From assembly GCF_026914185.1 (NCBI RefSeq), contig NC_070567.1, positions 2,506,001 through 2,570,000 of the forward strand: a DNA stretch of 64,000 bases, written 5' to 3'. The position numbers and the translations under genes were made by a program. The DNA comes from Puccinia triticina. Lineage: Eukaryota; Basidiomycota; Pucciniomycetes; Pucciniales; Pucciniaceae. Below the pieces are notes generated by a model. It was given only the letters and a program-made list of their open reading frames with translations. It was not told the origin of the DNA and made no database searches. Shown in pieces: positions 44,700-56,047 of the stretch. Each line of letters begins with the position of its first letter. Position 1 is the stretch's first letter.

Positions 44700-46139
44700 A
44701 GATCAGCAAGATACCCAGCAAGCATCAAGATCTAAAAGAAAACATCAAGATTCTCACCCATCCTCAAGATTTCAAGATCCTCAAGAACTTTCCCCTTCCC
44801 CATCTCTTTCTCATCCTTCAAATTCTTTCCCCCCCCCCCCCCCCACTTTTCCATTCCCATCCCCAAACTTCTTTCTTTTATTTCCACTGTCTCCCCTCTC
44901 ACCCACTTCCCTTCCATCCTTCTTGGTCCTAAAATAGCATCTGCTGTGGATTTATTCTGTTTTTTGTTTGTGATTTCCATTTCATCTTGTTCTTCCTCTC
45001 TGGTCCTGGTTTCCCTCTTTCTTTCTCATCTTTCTGTTTCCTCCTTTCTTTTGTGCTGTGTTTTCTTTGTTCTTTGCTCTCTTCTTTCCTTCTCTCTTCT
45101 GTTTTGTTGTCTGTGCGTGCGCGTAGCGCGCAGAGGGTGTGATGAAATTCATGTGACAGGTTGCCTCCCTGAGTCCAAGTTTGCAGAACTTGGAGGAAGG
45201 GAGCGGTATGCCATTCTGATCCAAGAATAAAGGCATCACCTTTTCGATCATCATCAAGAATCCCAAGTCTGAGTCCTTCATCCAATCCCCCAGTCCCTTC
45301 CAGAATCCTCACGCATCCAAACCAACAACCTCCATCAAGACTCCACAGCTTGACGTTACCTCAAAACCACTTCCCCCATCTATCACTTCAAATCCTCACG
45401 ACTCATTTCTGGACCATCCGAGAGGGCAGTCTCACAACACCTTTTCCCCTCCCAGCACTGCCCCCGGCCTAGCACCAAGCGGAGCTCCATAACGCTGGTT
45501 CCCAAATTGGGCAAACCACACCAAATGCAGGTTTACATGCTCCCACGGCAAGTTTCCCGCCGGAAACATTATTTTGGCGGAGTAAGTAGACAAATATATA
45601 ACGACCCCCCCTTGCCAACTGTTTTCCCCTCCATGGGTCGAGCTCCCCTGTTGCATTTGCACAGTTTGAGCAGACCTTGTCCTGTCCCCCTCCGCCTTTG
45701 CAGTTGCATTAGGCCCGGGGGGGACATAACCCCTTTTACTGCCCTGTTGCATTTGCACAGGTTTTCAGCCCCTCCCCTGTCACTTGCAGTTTAAATTGAC
45801 CAAGGGAGGTTCTTTTACTCATTTTGGCGCTGGGCGCATTTAACTTTTGCCCCCCTCCTGCCCTTGCATTTGCGACAGGCACAAGGGGGTTGAATCCTGC
45901 CCCTTTTGGTTTCTGGTTCAGGAATTGGGGGCAAGTCCGAGGCATTTGGGTTTGGGGACTTTAAGTTGATTTTCTTGTGGTATTAAGCGTAATATGCTGA
46001 TACCTGAGAAAATTGGAAGTTGGACACAAGTGCCAATTTTCCATTTGCGCACAGGGGGCTCAATTTTAAGCCCCTTTTCAGAAGATTGCAGGGGAAACTC
46101 TTGATCCCAATTTCCACAAAAGTGTGGATTTAATATACT
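44700..46139. other. Right part of the outer foldback's central spacer
   Basis: No gene I can support. A pyrimidine-rich stretch holds a C-run (about 44829-44844). A TTGCATTTGCACAG motif and close variants recur at about 45650, 45747 and 45864, so a ~100-bp degenerate repeat is present. Confidence 0.4.
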
Positions 46140-48250
46140 TAGATATGGCAACTGGTCACATTGTGGCTGCTACATTTGGGGGCTTTGTGGTCATTCAAGG
46201 TACACAATGAATCGTTTCGGGCATTTGATTATTTTGATACAATATCACGGAGTACTCCCACGCTGCGCTGAGATATAGTGGCAGAAACACCAAGAGCAAA
46301 TTAGTGATATTTAGCAACTGATCACATTGTGGCTGCTACATTTGGGGTTTTTGTGGTCATTCAAGGTACACAGCAAATCTGTGAGGGCATTTGATTATTC
46401 TGGTACCAATATCATGGAAGAACTCCTGGATTAATCCTCAAACTTGCAATGTCTTTTTTTCAGGAAGAAAAGAATGGTGCGTCTAGCATTGATGTCATCA
46501 GAAGTCTCCCAGAAATCTTGAAATCTACTTTATTTTAAAAATGGAAAAACATTGACCCCTCACCTCTCTCATAATAACATCCTTCACGCATGGTTAAGTT
46601 GGTGTGACCTTACATTTCCTGAAGATATTGTATATCATCTTTGATATGCTACATGCATACAAGGCCTTTTGAAATTAGTTTGCCATGGTTAAGCATCTTT
46701 TTGTCAGGGTCTTTTTCCATCTACATGAGTTACCAACCACAGATTAATGAGTAATATTTCCACAAAATTTTTCATTGGACAGTTTTTCTGCATATAAATC
46801 CTGAAATATTATAATTGGGGTCACATTTATTATGCAGCAGCTACAATCTGATCAGTTGCCAAATCTCACTACTTTGTTAGTTTCTTATTGTTTCTGCAAC
46901 TATATCTGAATGCAGTGTGGAAGTTGTTCCATGATATTGGTTCCAAAATGATCAAATGCACTCAAAGATTCATGGTTTACCTTGAATTACCTCAAAACCA
47001 CCAAATGTAGCAGCCACAACATGATCAGTTGCTAAATATGACTAGTTTGGTGGCTTCTTGGTGTTTCTGCCACTATATCCCGGAGCAGCATGGGAGGTCT
47101 TCAATGATATTGGTACCAAAATGATCAAACGCCCTCAAAGATACATTGTGTACCTTGAATGACCACAAAACCTCCAAATGTTGCAGCCACAATGTGATCA
47201 GTTGCCAAATGTGGGTAATTTTGTAGTTTCTTGGTGTTTCTGCCGCTATATCTCAGCGCAGCGGGGGAGTTCTTCCATGATATTGGTACCAAAGTGATCA
47301 AATGGCCTCCAAGATCCATTTTGTACCTTGAATGACCACAAAACCCCCAAATATAGCAGCTACAACGTCATTCGTTGCCAAATATCCCTAATTTGGTTGT
47401 TTCTGGGTGTTTCTGCCACTATATCTCAACGCAGGCTGGGAGTTCCTCCATGATATTTGTACAAAAAAAGTCAATTGCCCACAAAGATTCATTGTGTACT
47501 TTGAATGACCACAAAGCCCCCAAATGTAGCAGCCGCAATGTGATCAGTTGCCAAATATCACTAATTTGGTAGTTTCTTGGTGTTTCTGCCACTATATCTC
47601 AGTGTGGCGTGGGAGTTCTTCCATCATATTGGTACCAAAATAGTCAAATGCCCTCAAAAATTCATTGTGTACCTTGATTGACCACAAAACCCCCAAATGT
47701 AGCAGCCACAATGTGATCAGTTGCCAAATATCACTAATTCGGTAGTTTCTGGGTGTTTCTGCCACTATATCTCAGCGCAACGCAGGCGTCCTTCCATGAT
47801 ATTGGTACCAAAATGATCAAATGCCCTCATAGATTAATTCTGTACCTTGTATGACCACAAAACCCCCAAATGTAGCAGCTACAACGTGATCGGTTGCTAA
47901 ATATCACTAATTTGGCCTTGGTGTTTCTGCCACTATATCTCAGCGCGGTGTGGGAGTACTTCCATGATATTGGTATCAAAATAATCAAATGCCCTCAAAG
48001 ATTAATTGTGTACCTATAATTACCACAAACCTCCCAAATATAGCAGCTACAATGTGATTGGTTGCCAAATATCACTAATTTGGTAGTTTCTTGGTGTTTC
48101 TGCCACTATATCTCAGCGCAGCATGGGATCTCTTCCATGATGTTGGTACCAAAATAATAGAATGCCCTCAAAGATTCATTTTGTACCTTGAATGACCACA
48201 AAACCCCCAAATGTAGCAGCTACAATGTGATTGGTTGCCAGATATCACTG
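46140..48250 (-). repeat. ~173-bp monomer arrays, right arm of outer foldback
   Basis: 46140-46430 has plus-oriented units. 46432-46850 is a truncated copy of the unique terminal sequence, also plus-oriented. 46850-48250 has about 8 minus-oriented units (GGTGTTTCTGCCACTATATC). The unique right terminus follows from about 48260 to 48806. Confidence 0.82.
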
Positions 48251-48929
48251 ATTTGGTAGTTTCTTAAGACTCTGACAAAAATATGCTCAACCATGCTAAA
48301 CTAATTTCAAAAGGCCTTATATGCATGTAGCCTACCAAGAATGATATGCAACATCTTCAGGAAATTTAAGGTCACACCAAATTAACAACCCAGGAAGGAT
48401 GGTATTGTGAGAGAGGTGAGGGGTCAATGTTTCCCTTTTTTGACAAAAAGTAGATTTGGAGGCTTCTGATAACATCAATGGTTGAAGTAAAAAAAAACAA
48501 TTCAAAATTTCCAAGACCCCACAGCCACCCTGCATTAATCCTCAACCTTGCAATGTCTTTTTTTCAGGAAGAACAGAATGGTGTATGTAGAAATTTATGA
48601 ATTTTATCAGGGAAAAAAAAGAAAATATTCCTGTGGCTTGAAGCTAACACAGGGGGAAGTTGAGAGCTTATAGAAGAGTATTAAGGCAACATGGAACACA
48701 GACAAAGGTATCAAGAGGAATTAAAAAAAATTGAGCACTATAATTTGATCAATATACGCTATACTGATCGGTATACAACATTGCAAATTCATCCATGTTG
48801 GTAATGATATCTTGGGTAAATTACTCGGGAGAAGTCTTGGAGAAGGTCGGAGACCGAATTTTCATTACAAGAGACAGGGAGTGTTGAAAAAAATAGAAAT
48901 TTGAATCAAATATGTAACAGTGGCAATAA

Positions 48930-49200
48930 CCCTCTCAATGACCTGTCTGACCGGTCATCAAGAGGTCTCAACACAACTCAAGCCTCTCCATGACTGGTTT
49001 GTACGTACTCTACCGGTCATGGAGGGGGGTGAGTTCTGCGGATGATTGGTACAAACCCGTCATCCAGTACTAGACTCAAGCTGCTGGATGACCGGTCTGA
49101 GTGGTCATCAAGGGGATTCAAACCTTTTGATGACCAATGCAGACTGGTCATTGAGAGGATTTACAGCAAGAGGACAGCTTCTCGATGACCTAACTGGACA
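48930..49200. repeat. CCGGTC palindrome cluster in the hAT-like element
   Basis: Words such as GACCGGTCATCAAGAG, TCAATGACC and GGATGACCGGTC recur here in both directions. They resemble the repeats in U3 of the Copia LTR at 25750-26470. There is no coding potential. Confidence 0.6.
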
Positions 49201-49505
49201 TCTTCTGATGTTCGTGGGATAAAAGCTCACACATAGGCTCTGTGCTTGATTGAGCATTTGTCCCGGGTTAGCAAAGTGTTACATGAACGGCCGTTTTTCT
49301 TCAAAATTGCTGTGCATCGTACCTTCTCTTTTTTTTCATTGACAAGATACTACGGCCTGAACCAGTCGGTCCCCGCGGGAGGTACCCAATATTGGACGGA
49401 TAGTGCCCGGGAGTAGGTAATTAGATACCCAACCTTGGGTATACCCGCAGGGCACCAGGGCGGGATGGCCTCCAGGCCTTGGGTATCACCCGGGGCCCAG
49501 CCCTA

Positions 49506-49989
49506 TGTTTCACACAGAGAGAGATAATCTTATCTCTCTATGTATTTATCCTGATTAAGAACTAACTATAAACAAATGGAGAGATTACATAAGTATTTAT
49601 GAAAATCCCTCACCTGAATTCCGTGGACTACTCCTTTCCTTGGAGTTAAGGATCCCTCAGGGCCTTGACTCAAAAGAGGAACTGATCCCTGTAATATAAA
49701 AGGGGGGAGTATTTCCCCTGGAGAGATCCTTCCCCCCAGATTATTAGCATACAAACCCGTGCACCTTACTTAAAATTGAAAGTGAGTGGGGTTTTCTAGT
49801 AATCTACTAACCTTTTTTTCTTTACAGCTACTTTCATCTCTTTGTGTATATTCCCCTAGGTAGAGGTGTTATTATCAAACCTGTAACCTGGAAGATAAGT
49901 GATTTACGCCCTATACGCAACGGCGCTTGGCTGATTTTTGCCACGTTCCCCTACTTACGTAAGGGTGCCAGTCCCCCCGCCTCTTGGTG
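49506..49989. other. Flank to the right of the hAT-like element, one perfect hairpin
   Basis: A perfect 10-bp inverted repeat with a 2-base loop (AGAGAGATAA-TC-TTATCTCTCT) is at 49518-49539, just after the hAT target-site copy. No gene seen; parts may belong to the Copia remnant on the right. Confidence 0.4.
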
Positions 49990-51066
49990 TCAAGTCTGAC
50001 TTCTTCCACTGGCTATTCTGCTATAGTGTGACCTCAATCTCTGCTTGCCGCTACATAACCGCAGCGGTACAAGCACAAAACCCATCAGAGCTACGTCACA
50101 TAAGAGACGAGCCCTGACAGTTTGTACTGCATGGGCTGACGCGTCTTTCCTGTTGCCAAGTTGGGGGGAGATTGTTTGATAAAACTGGGCTTGCGTCATC
50201 AATGGTGGTGCTGGTATAATTATCTGAACAAATAGGGATTCAAGAACAGGGCTCAATTTGACCCCCACTTTTGATAAATAAGAGAAGAGTTGGAATAGGC
50301 CTTTGAAACATGTCTAAAGTTGCAATAAATCAGTCGCAGGATCTGCATTCTTCAGTTCGCAGATTTTGTCCATAAGATCCACTTGGCAAAACCGTACAGA
50401 TCCTTGAAAATTGGTTTCTAGTGATTCAAATGCCTCTGTAGTGCTGACGGCTGAGTCAGCAATGGGGCAGAGGTCATCATGTACCGTTACTTGAATCAGA
50501 AACAGCAGGGATGCAGATTCCTGGTTTGTTAGAGCTGGATACTTGGTTTTGTTGTTGAAAAAATTAATGTGGCCTAGATTCAGGCGGACAGTCCGATTAA
50601 GTGCACGTTTCCACGGCGCAAAGCTGGGACCATCAGCAAATAAAGTCTTGATTGAGTCCTTGTACTTGATTGGCTCAGAGAGGAATTTTGCGCAGGGTGT
50701 TATTTCAGGTGTTAGGTCTGAGGTTGACATGGTGGTAAGTGGCCTTTGTTGAGGAGATATGTGGAGTGCGTCAAGTAGTGCCGTGATGGGTTCAATGGGT
50801 GGTGGCCGGGTTGCCTTTGGCCTGATTCTTGAGATCAGAGGTTGGAAAAATTGATTTGGAAGGTACGGTTTGAAATTTCCAGCTTCTTTCTTGGGTTCGA
50901 GATGAATTGGATCAGATGGCGGGGAAGGTGGTGGTGGCGGAAGTGCTAAGAGGGTTTTACAGGCTCTTGTTTGTTTTGGTCTTTTGGCTCTGGTGGGTGG
51001 TGGTAGTGGTCCTTGAAGCTTGTTCTTGTTCTGCCGAGTATATACCATTGGCCGGTCAAGGGCCAA
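49990..51066 (-). pseudogene. gag: Copia-type gag remnant (second Copia family)
   Basis: The frame starts at ATG 51066 with a Pro/Lys-rich N-terminus ([15 protein letters not shown]). A Gag domain of the UBN2-like kind follows, with FAPWKRALNRTVRLNLGH, STTEAFESLETNFQGSVRF and DLMDKICELK. An in-frame TAG at 50314-50316 is crossed by the same frame (FQLFSYLSKVGVKLSPVLE to ISPQLGNRKDASAHAV), which ends at 49990. Protease and pol are absent. It differs from the Copia at 25.5-44.7 kb. A decayed fragment. Confidence 0.7.
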
Positions 51067-52069
51067 AAAGGAAGCTAGCTTTGGTGGGGTATTTGACTCT
51101 TAATCTATTGGAAGGAGAAAAACCCTTGAATTGCATTGCTGCACACGTTCCACCTCTTGACTCCCCTGGCACTCCAGCTTTGGAGTTTGCACACCCCATA
51201 ACACAAACAAGAATAAGCATGTTGGATCACCAAAGAAATAGTTACCTGCTTTCATTTCATGCCATCTCTACCGCAGCTCTCAACTGCTTAATCTCACTCA
51301 ATCAAAGTCTATCACAAAACTCAAGTCACTTGTTTAATCTTTTATGCTTGGTTCCACTTGATCCAACTCTAGATCAGAATGATGTTGTGGTTCTCCATCT
51401 TCTTCTTTCACTCACTGCTAATATAGCTGCTTGGTTCCCCACTAATGTAGCTCCTAAATGCCCCGCTAATATAGCTTCTAAGTTAGAAAAAAGTGTGCAT
51501 CAATTACACGCTATTGTAGTGTGTATTGCGCTAAAACAAACTGTATTGTAGCGTTTGGTCGCTAATAGTGGCTGCCATTTAGCGATTAAAAAGAAAAGGA
51601 GCAACTTCCCTGTAGTTGTAATTGAAGCACAAGTGGAGCTAAAATGTAGCTTTAGCGTAGCAGCAGCTAGATTTGCTAAATTACAAAGTTGAAACGCTAG
51701 ATGTAATGTAGTATGTGCGGTGTTGCTTGGACTGACCAGAATTTCCAACAAATTGTCAAGTGTTGAAGCAACACTCAAGTGGTGGAATGAGTCATCCCGT
51801 GAGTTTACAAAAAAGGATCTTGACTGGGGCCATCCAGCGGCAGCAAAAAAAAAATAAGAAAACAAGGAGATAGAGCAAAATTCAAGGGAGGAGAACAAGA
51901 CGAATCACACAAACCTTTCCCAGGGAGCGTTTTTGGAGCCCGCCGGAGCAAGCACATTGTCCTTGGCGCCTCGACAGCCCTCCACGGGAAATGTGATCCA
52001 AGAAACAAACGGGAAAGAGGATTCAGTCAATTGTTTGGATGGAGCAATGTGCACATTATCAAGTTTTGA
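51067..52069. other. No clear gene; TAGC-rich stretch
   Basis: The 214-codon ORF at 50907-51551 overlaps the Copia gag antisense and turns Ser/Leu-rich, so I do not call it. Between about 51425 and 51690 words like TAGCG and CTAATATAGCT recur unusually often in both directions, hinting at a small unclassified element. Confidence 0.3.
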
Positions 52070-53320
52070 TGGCCTACCCGGTCAAGCAGGATAATGTGAA
52101 TTTGATGATTGTTCTGCGGATTCGGTTTTCTTGTACCAGCTGTTTTTGTCTTTCTGTTCCAACGCACAAGCCCTTGCCGGTTCTAAGCATCAAGAATCCA
52201 CAACATGTCCACAAGCAAGGATCCAGGGTCTCTGAACGCCTTGCGAGCCGGCAGGACAAGAAACTTCACCCATCAGTAACTTTTTGTTGCAGCCAGCACA
52301 AATTGGTCGGAGTTTCTGCTTCTCTGGATGGGCCTGGGAATGGTTGTTGCTTTCTACTGAGAGTACTGCTTGAGCCAAGGGTATGAGCTCTATTGAAAAC
52401 CCCGAATCAATCTTGAGTGGATGAGAGTCTTGAAGTTTGTAAGGAACGGGCGGTTCTTGTGCACAAAGATGATTGAAATTGTGGACGGGGGTAAAGACCT
52501 GAGGACCAAATACAGGGATCATGCCTCAATTAATCTGAGCACTAACCAGCCAAGTACCGTTGGTTCTGGTAGAATATTGACCAGATGTCCAGCCTGGAAA
52601 AATGTGCTGCAGACTATTGGCTGGTGGTTGACAACGGGTAGAAGAAGTGGGACAACGGATAGAAAGGGGTTGCAGGAAAGCTTGTGGGAGAGCTCTTGGC
52701 CTAGTCAAACCATTACGGCCAGCTGATGAGAACCCACTGAACTGGACTCTAGTTGGGTTTGGTTGTCTTGTTTGAAGTGGATGTGTTTCTCTACAAGGGT
52801 TGGGGGAGCCCTGCTGAGGAAGCCAATTGCCCCTGGCATGGGGTGAAAAATGACCAGCACTGATATTAGTGGTTGGCGCAGCCACACAACCTGAAGGAGA
52901 AGGATAGAAGAGAATCAGCTTTGCATTTCAACTCAAGACATATTGGATCTCTCTTTTGTGGTTTTGAGGATGCTCATGAGTAGAAAAGAATGTTGAACCT
53001 AGTCCATTTTGCACAGATCTGAGACCACTTATAGGGCTTGTTGGACGGTTTGATGAAGGATGATTTAATGATGAGCGGTGGAGATGAGCTTGACAAGGGA
53101 GGGAGGGCCAATGTGGGTGGCTTTTGCTGATGATGATGATATCATTTTTGTCTAGTTGAGGATTAGCAATATTCCAATTCTCAGAGGCCATGTTGTTGCC
53201 AGGTAGTGGGTCTTTGTCAAGCGTCAGGTCAATGAAATTCTTGGGGCAATGGTGTTCTGGTTGCATGGCAAGGGTTGGTGGGACTATTTGTTGTATACTG
53301 GCTACTAGATAGGGGCGCAA
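52070..53320 (-). pseudogene. RING-finger-like gene remnant with SIM-like motifs
   Basis: The first block (53320-52928) contains FIDLTLD and DIIIIS, both like SUMO-interacting motifs. The next block (52885-52526) is Pro/Ser-rich and disordered. After a TGA at 52526-52528 the same frame goes on (52522-52190) to CAGCNKKL and then WILACGHVVDS. A further TGA precedes CLEPARACALEQKDKNS. The C-x2-C ... C-G-H ... C pattern resembles the first half of a RING. SIMs plus a C-terminal RING is the layout of SUMO-targeted ubiquitin ligases. The second RING metal pair is not clear, and both nonsense codons fit CGA-to-TGA changes in TCG context. An intron is likely near 52890-52935 (a pyrimidine-rich tract ending CTTCAG). 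Host or transposon origin is unknown. Confidence 0.42.
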
Positions 53321-53354
53321 AGCTTGAACTTGTGGAAGTTCCTCTTCTGCGGGG

Positions 53355-53377
53355 GGGGGGGGGGGGGTGGAAGGCCC
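53355..53377. repeat. G homopolymer run
   Basis: About 17 consecutive G at 53361-53377. No function assigned; such runs are mutation-prone and may be miscounted in an assembly. Confidence 0.7.
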
Positions 53378-53591
53378 TGGTCATGGAGACACCCCTCCGA
53401 AGGAGGGACTTGAGTCTAAAACCGTCTTACAACCGCGTCACGGTTGGCGAGTTTTGGTGTAGCTGACTTTTGGATGGCTGCACCTCCTGTACACCCATCC
53501 CCCTGGAGGTATAAAGTTGGGTGGGAGATAGAGGAGGATTCTGCGGATCTGCTCATTCAATTTTCAAAAGAATATTATGAAAAGGGAGTTG

Positions 53592-53756
53592 AAAAATTGA
53601 CTCCCATAAATTAATTTATTGACTCCCAAAACGTGTTTACATTGCAGGGACCGTCTCAAGACGTCCACCCTGGGTCCGCAGGACCATATTTTGACCCGTG
53701 CGGATTTTGGGAGTCGGAAAATTAATTCCGCTATCCAGAATGGGAGTCGGAATTTT
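53592..53756. mobile_element. MITE-like element with imperfect inverted ends
   Basis: AAAATTGACTCCCA at the left is mirrored by TGGGAGTCGGAATTTT at the right. A second pair (TTGACTCCCAAAA and TTTTGGGAGTC) lies inside. Total length about 165 bp with no ORF. A target-site duplication is not clear. Confidence 0.4.
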
Positions 53757-54261
53757 AATTTCACAAAAAATGGCAAAAAATAAAGAAAAATTCATACCTC
53801 CTCACTGGGGCGCCCAAAGCCCCCCAAAATTTTACAGCAGTCAGAAAGTGCTCTTAAGAGCACATGGTGAGCTGCACGGCAGTAGCACACCCCAGGAAAT
53901 GGGTGTGCTACTGTGGGTCCAATTTTGGGGATTTCCTACCAAGGAAATTGGCCAAAGCATTAGCTATGGTGCCCCAAAGCCCACCAAAATTTTACAGTGG
54001 GCAGAAATACTGCTGAAAAGTACCTTGTGAGCTTCTTGGCACTAGCACACCTCAGGCAAGTCACGTGCAACTGGGGGTCTAATTTGGTGGATTTCTTACT
54101 AAGGATATCCGCCAGAACCAGCTACTGTGCTGCAAGGTGCACCAAATTTTGGATCATCAATTTAAATAATCTTTACTAAAACATTTAGCTGCAAGGCAGT
54201 AACCCACCAACAGATATAATTTTGAATTAGCTGGGGCTTTTGGTCATATCTACTACTAATT

Positions 54262-54640
54262 GCCTCTGCCATAGTTATTAGTCCCTCTGCCACAGTTATT
54301 GGTCCCTCTGCCACATTAATTGGTCTCTATGCCACAGTTAGTAGTCCCTCCGCCAAATCAAATAGTGCCTCCGACAGAGTTATTAGTCCCTTCGCCACAG
54401 TTATTAGTCCCCCTGCCACAGTTATTATTCCCTCCGCCACTGTTATTAGTCCCTCAACCACAGTTAATAGTGTGTCTGCCACAGATATTAGTCCCTCTGC
54501 CACATTTAATAGGCAGAGGGACGAATAGCTGGTGGAGGGACCAATAACTGTGGCAGGGGGAATGATAACTGTGGCAGAGGAACTAACAACTGTGTCAGAG
54601 GCACTATTCAATTTGGCAGAGGGACTACTAGCTGTGGCAG
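54262..54640. repeat. 24-bp minisatellite, inverted near its middle
   Basis: The unit is near CCTCTGCCACAGTTATTAGT plus four bases, about 10 copies to about 54510. The same unit then continues in reverse complement (GGCAGAGGGACTAATAACTGT-like). Because 24 is a multiple of 3, an ORF on each strand runs through it as 8-residue repeats (TVAEGLIT); these are not genes. Confidence 0.8.
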
Positions 54641-54646
54641 AGGGAC

Positions 54647-54838
54647 TGTTATGAGCTGCGTTCACGCGCCGTGCGCTGCCCCGGGAGGACATGTCACCCA
54701 ATTGTACATACATGTCACGCGCCTCTGTTACTTAGAGGCGCCGGGGGGAGATCATTACAGTTTCCCCATCTAGCAATCTACTTCATTCTAGGTCTATCAT
54801 CAGGACTCAGTCCTTCTCTCCCATAGTTGATCATAACA
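54647..54838 (+). repeat. 5' LTR of element D
   Basis: 192 bp, nearly the same as 60135-60326. It carries TGTTATGA at the start and GATCATAACA at the end. It is preceded by GGGAC. Confidence 0.93.
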
Positions 54839-55008
54839 TATTGCTAGATCCTTTTTTACACGGAGAAAAGGACAACCAGAACAGACAGAACAGACAGAAC
54901 AGAAACCCGAAACCCAGACAGAACCCATAGACTGAACCAGCAAACAGAAACTTGGAACCAGAACCAGAAAAACCAGATCCTCACCCTGCCCTTCATTATC
55001 ATACCACC

Positions 55009-56047
55009 ATGGATGCCGCGCCTCTTCAGGCGCAACTGGCCGATCTTATGGCGGTTGTGAACAAGGAACGGGAGCTATGTTGACAAGCAGAGGCCGCCCG
55101 GGTAGCCGCAGAGAACGCCCGCCAACAGGCCGAGGAGGCCCATTGACAGGCATTGGCTCAAACCCCCCCCCCCCCCCCCCCCACGGCACCAGAGGCCGCA
55201 GTACCACCAGCAGGAGGACCCCCACCGGCTCAAGGCCCAAAGATTGGAGTGCCGGATAAGCTTGACGGGACCCGCAGCGTTAAGGCCAAGGTTTATGCCA
55301 GCCAGGTTAGTCTCTACATTGCCGCCAACCCAACAGCCTTCCCGGATGACAGGACCAAGGTCGTCTTTGCGCTATCGTACTTAACCGGTCAAGCAAGCAG
55401 TTGGGCACAACCAACAATGTTCCAGCCCCAACGCCCGGCCGGTAGTCTATTTCGATTTCACAAAAGCATTAGAGGCCATGTACTATGACACCAAGAAGAA
55501 GACAACGGCAGAGAGAGTGATCCATCAGCTGAAGCAAACCAAATCGGTCTCGGAGTACACCCATCAGTTCACCATCCACGCCCACAATACAGGATGGGAG
55601 GCCACCACCCTAGTCAGCCACTACACCCAAGGTCTCAAGAAGGACGTCCGTCTCACGCTGGTACTCGCCAGGACCCAATTTGCGACCTTGGCCGACGTGT
55701 CCAACTTAGCCCTACGGATTGAAAACAAGATAGGAGGATTCGACTACATGGGGAATCCTTTAGCCCCTAAACCTCAAGATCCGGACAGTATGGACATTTT
55801 GGCGGTGCGCGGACAACTTACGACGGCGGAGAAAGCCCAGATGATGCAATCAGGTCAATGTTTCTGGTGCGGCAAAAAAGGCCACTTAGCAAGGGAATGC
55901 CCAACCAGACCAAAGAAAGGGAAGACAAAGGAGGTGACCCGGATAGCCGAGTTGGAGGATCAATTTTGTTGTCTCACGTTAGGAGAGGGCACGAGTGGAG
56001 GAGCTGGAAGGGCGGAGTGCTCAAAAAATGGTGATGCTCAGGCGTGA
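55009..56047 (+). pseudogene. gag: Element D gag
   Basis: The start is ATG 55009 (MDAAPLQAQLADLMAVVNKE), with a coiled N-terminus, then a Pro-rich linker with a 17-C run near 55167. In-frame TGA codons are at 55081-55083 and 55144-55146; both fit CGA-to-TGA. The capsid part (GVPDKLDGTRSVKAKVYAS) runs to a frameshift near 55440. The second block (55478-56047) gives WEATTLVSHYTQGLKKDV, then a CCHC knuckle CFWCGKKGHLAREC near 55860-55900. Gag would package RNA; this copy cannot make it. Confidence 0.88.

Larger units (their letters stand above)
22243..48806. mobile_element. Outer CACTA-like foldback element (non-autonomous)
   Basis: The left end is CACTACCAACATGGATGAA; the right end reads CATTACCAACATGGATGAA in reverse complement (one C-to-T change). 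The 3-bp flanks are ATA on both sides (22240-22242, 48807-48809), as for CACTA/EnSpm elements. About 550 bp of unique terminal sequence on each side is inverted, then come arrays of a ~173-bp monomer. No transposase is visible. The central spacer (25031-25538 plus 44700-46139) is interrupted by the Copia element. Array direction is irregular: a truncated copy of the left terminal sequence recurs at about 46432-46850, so the element has been rearranged. Confidence 0.75.
22141..49505. mobile_element. hAT-like transposon (about 0.8 kb) split by a 26.6-kb CACTA-like insertion
   Basis: The left end TAGGGCTGGGCCCCG (22141-22155) is repeated in reverse complement at 49491-49505. Beyond a 6-base gap the match continues with ACCCAAGGCC. 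Both subterminal parts contain GGGTATACCC-type motifs. The flanks TTTTTCAC (22133-22140) and TGTTTCAC (49506-49513) match at 7 of 8 positions, the 8-bp duplication expected of hAT elements. Without the nested insert only 22141-22242 and 48810-49505 remain, so it is a non-autonomous element without transposase. The right part also holds CCGGTC-rich sequence (48930-49200). Confidence 0.72.

Noticed and set aside
50907..51551. 214-codon plus-strand ORF
   Set aside because: First part is antisense to Copia gag; the rest is Ser/Leu-rich with no family resemblance.
54327..54713. Minus-strand ORF of 8-residue repeats
   Set aside because: Read-through of the 24-bp minisatellite; continues into an LTR.
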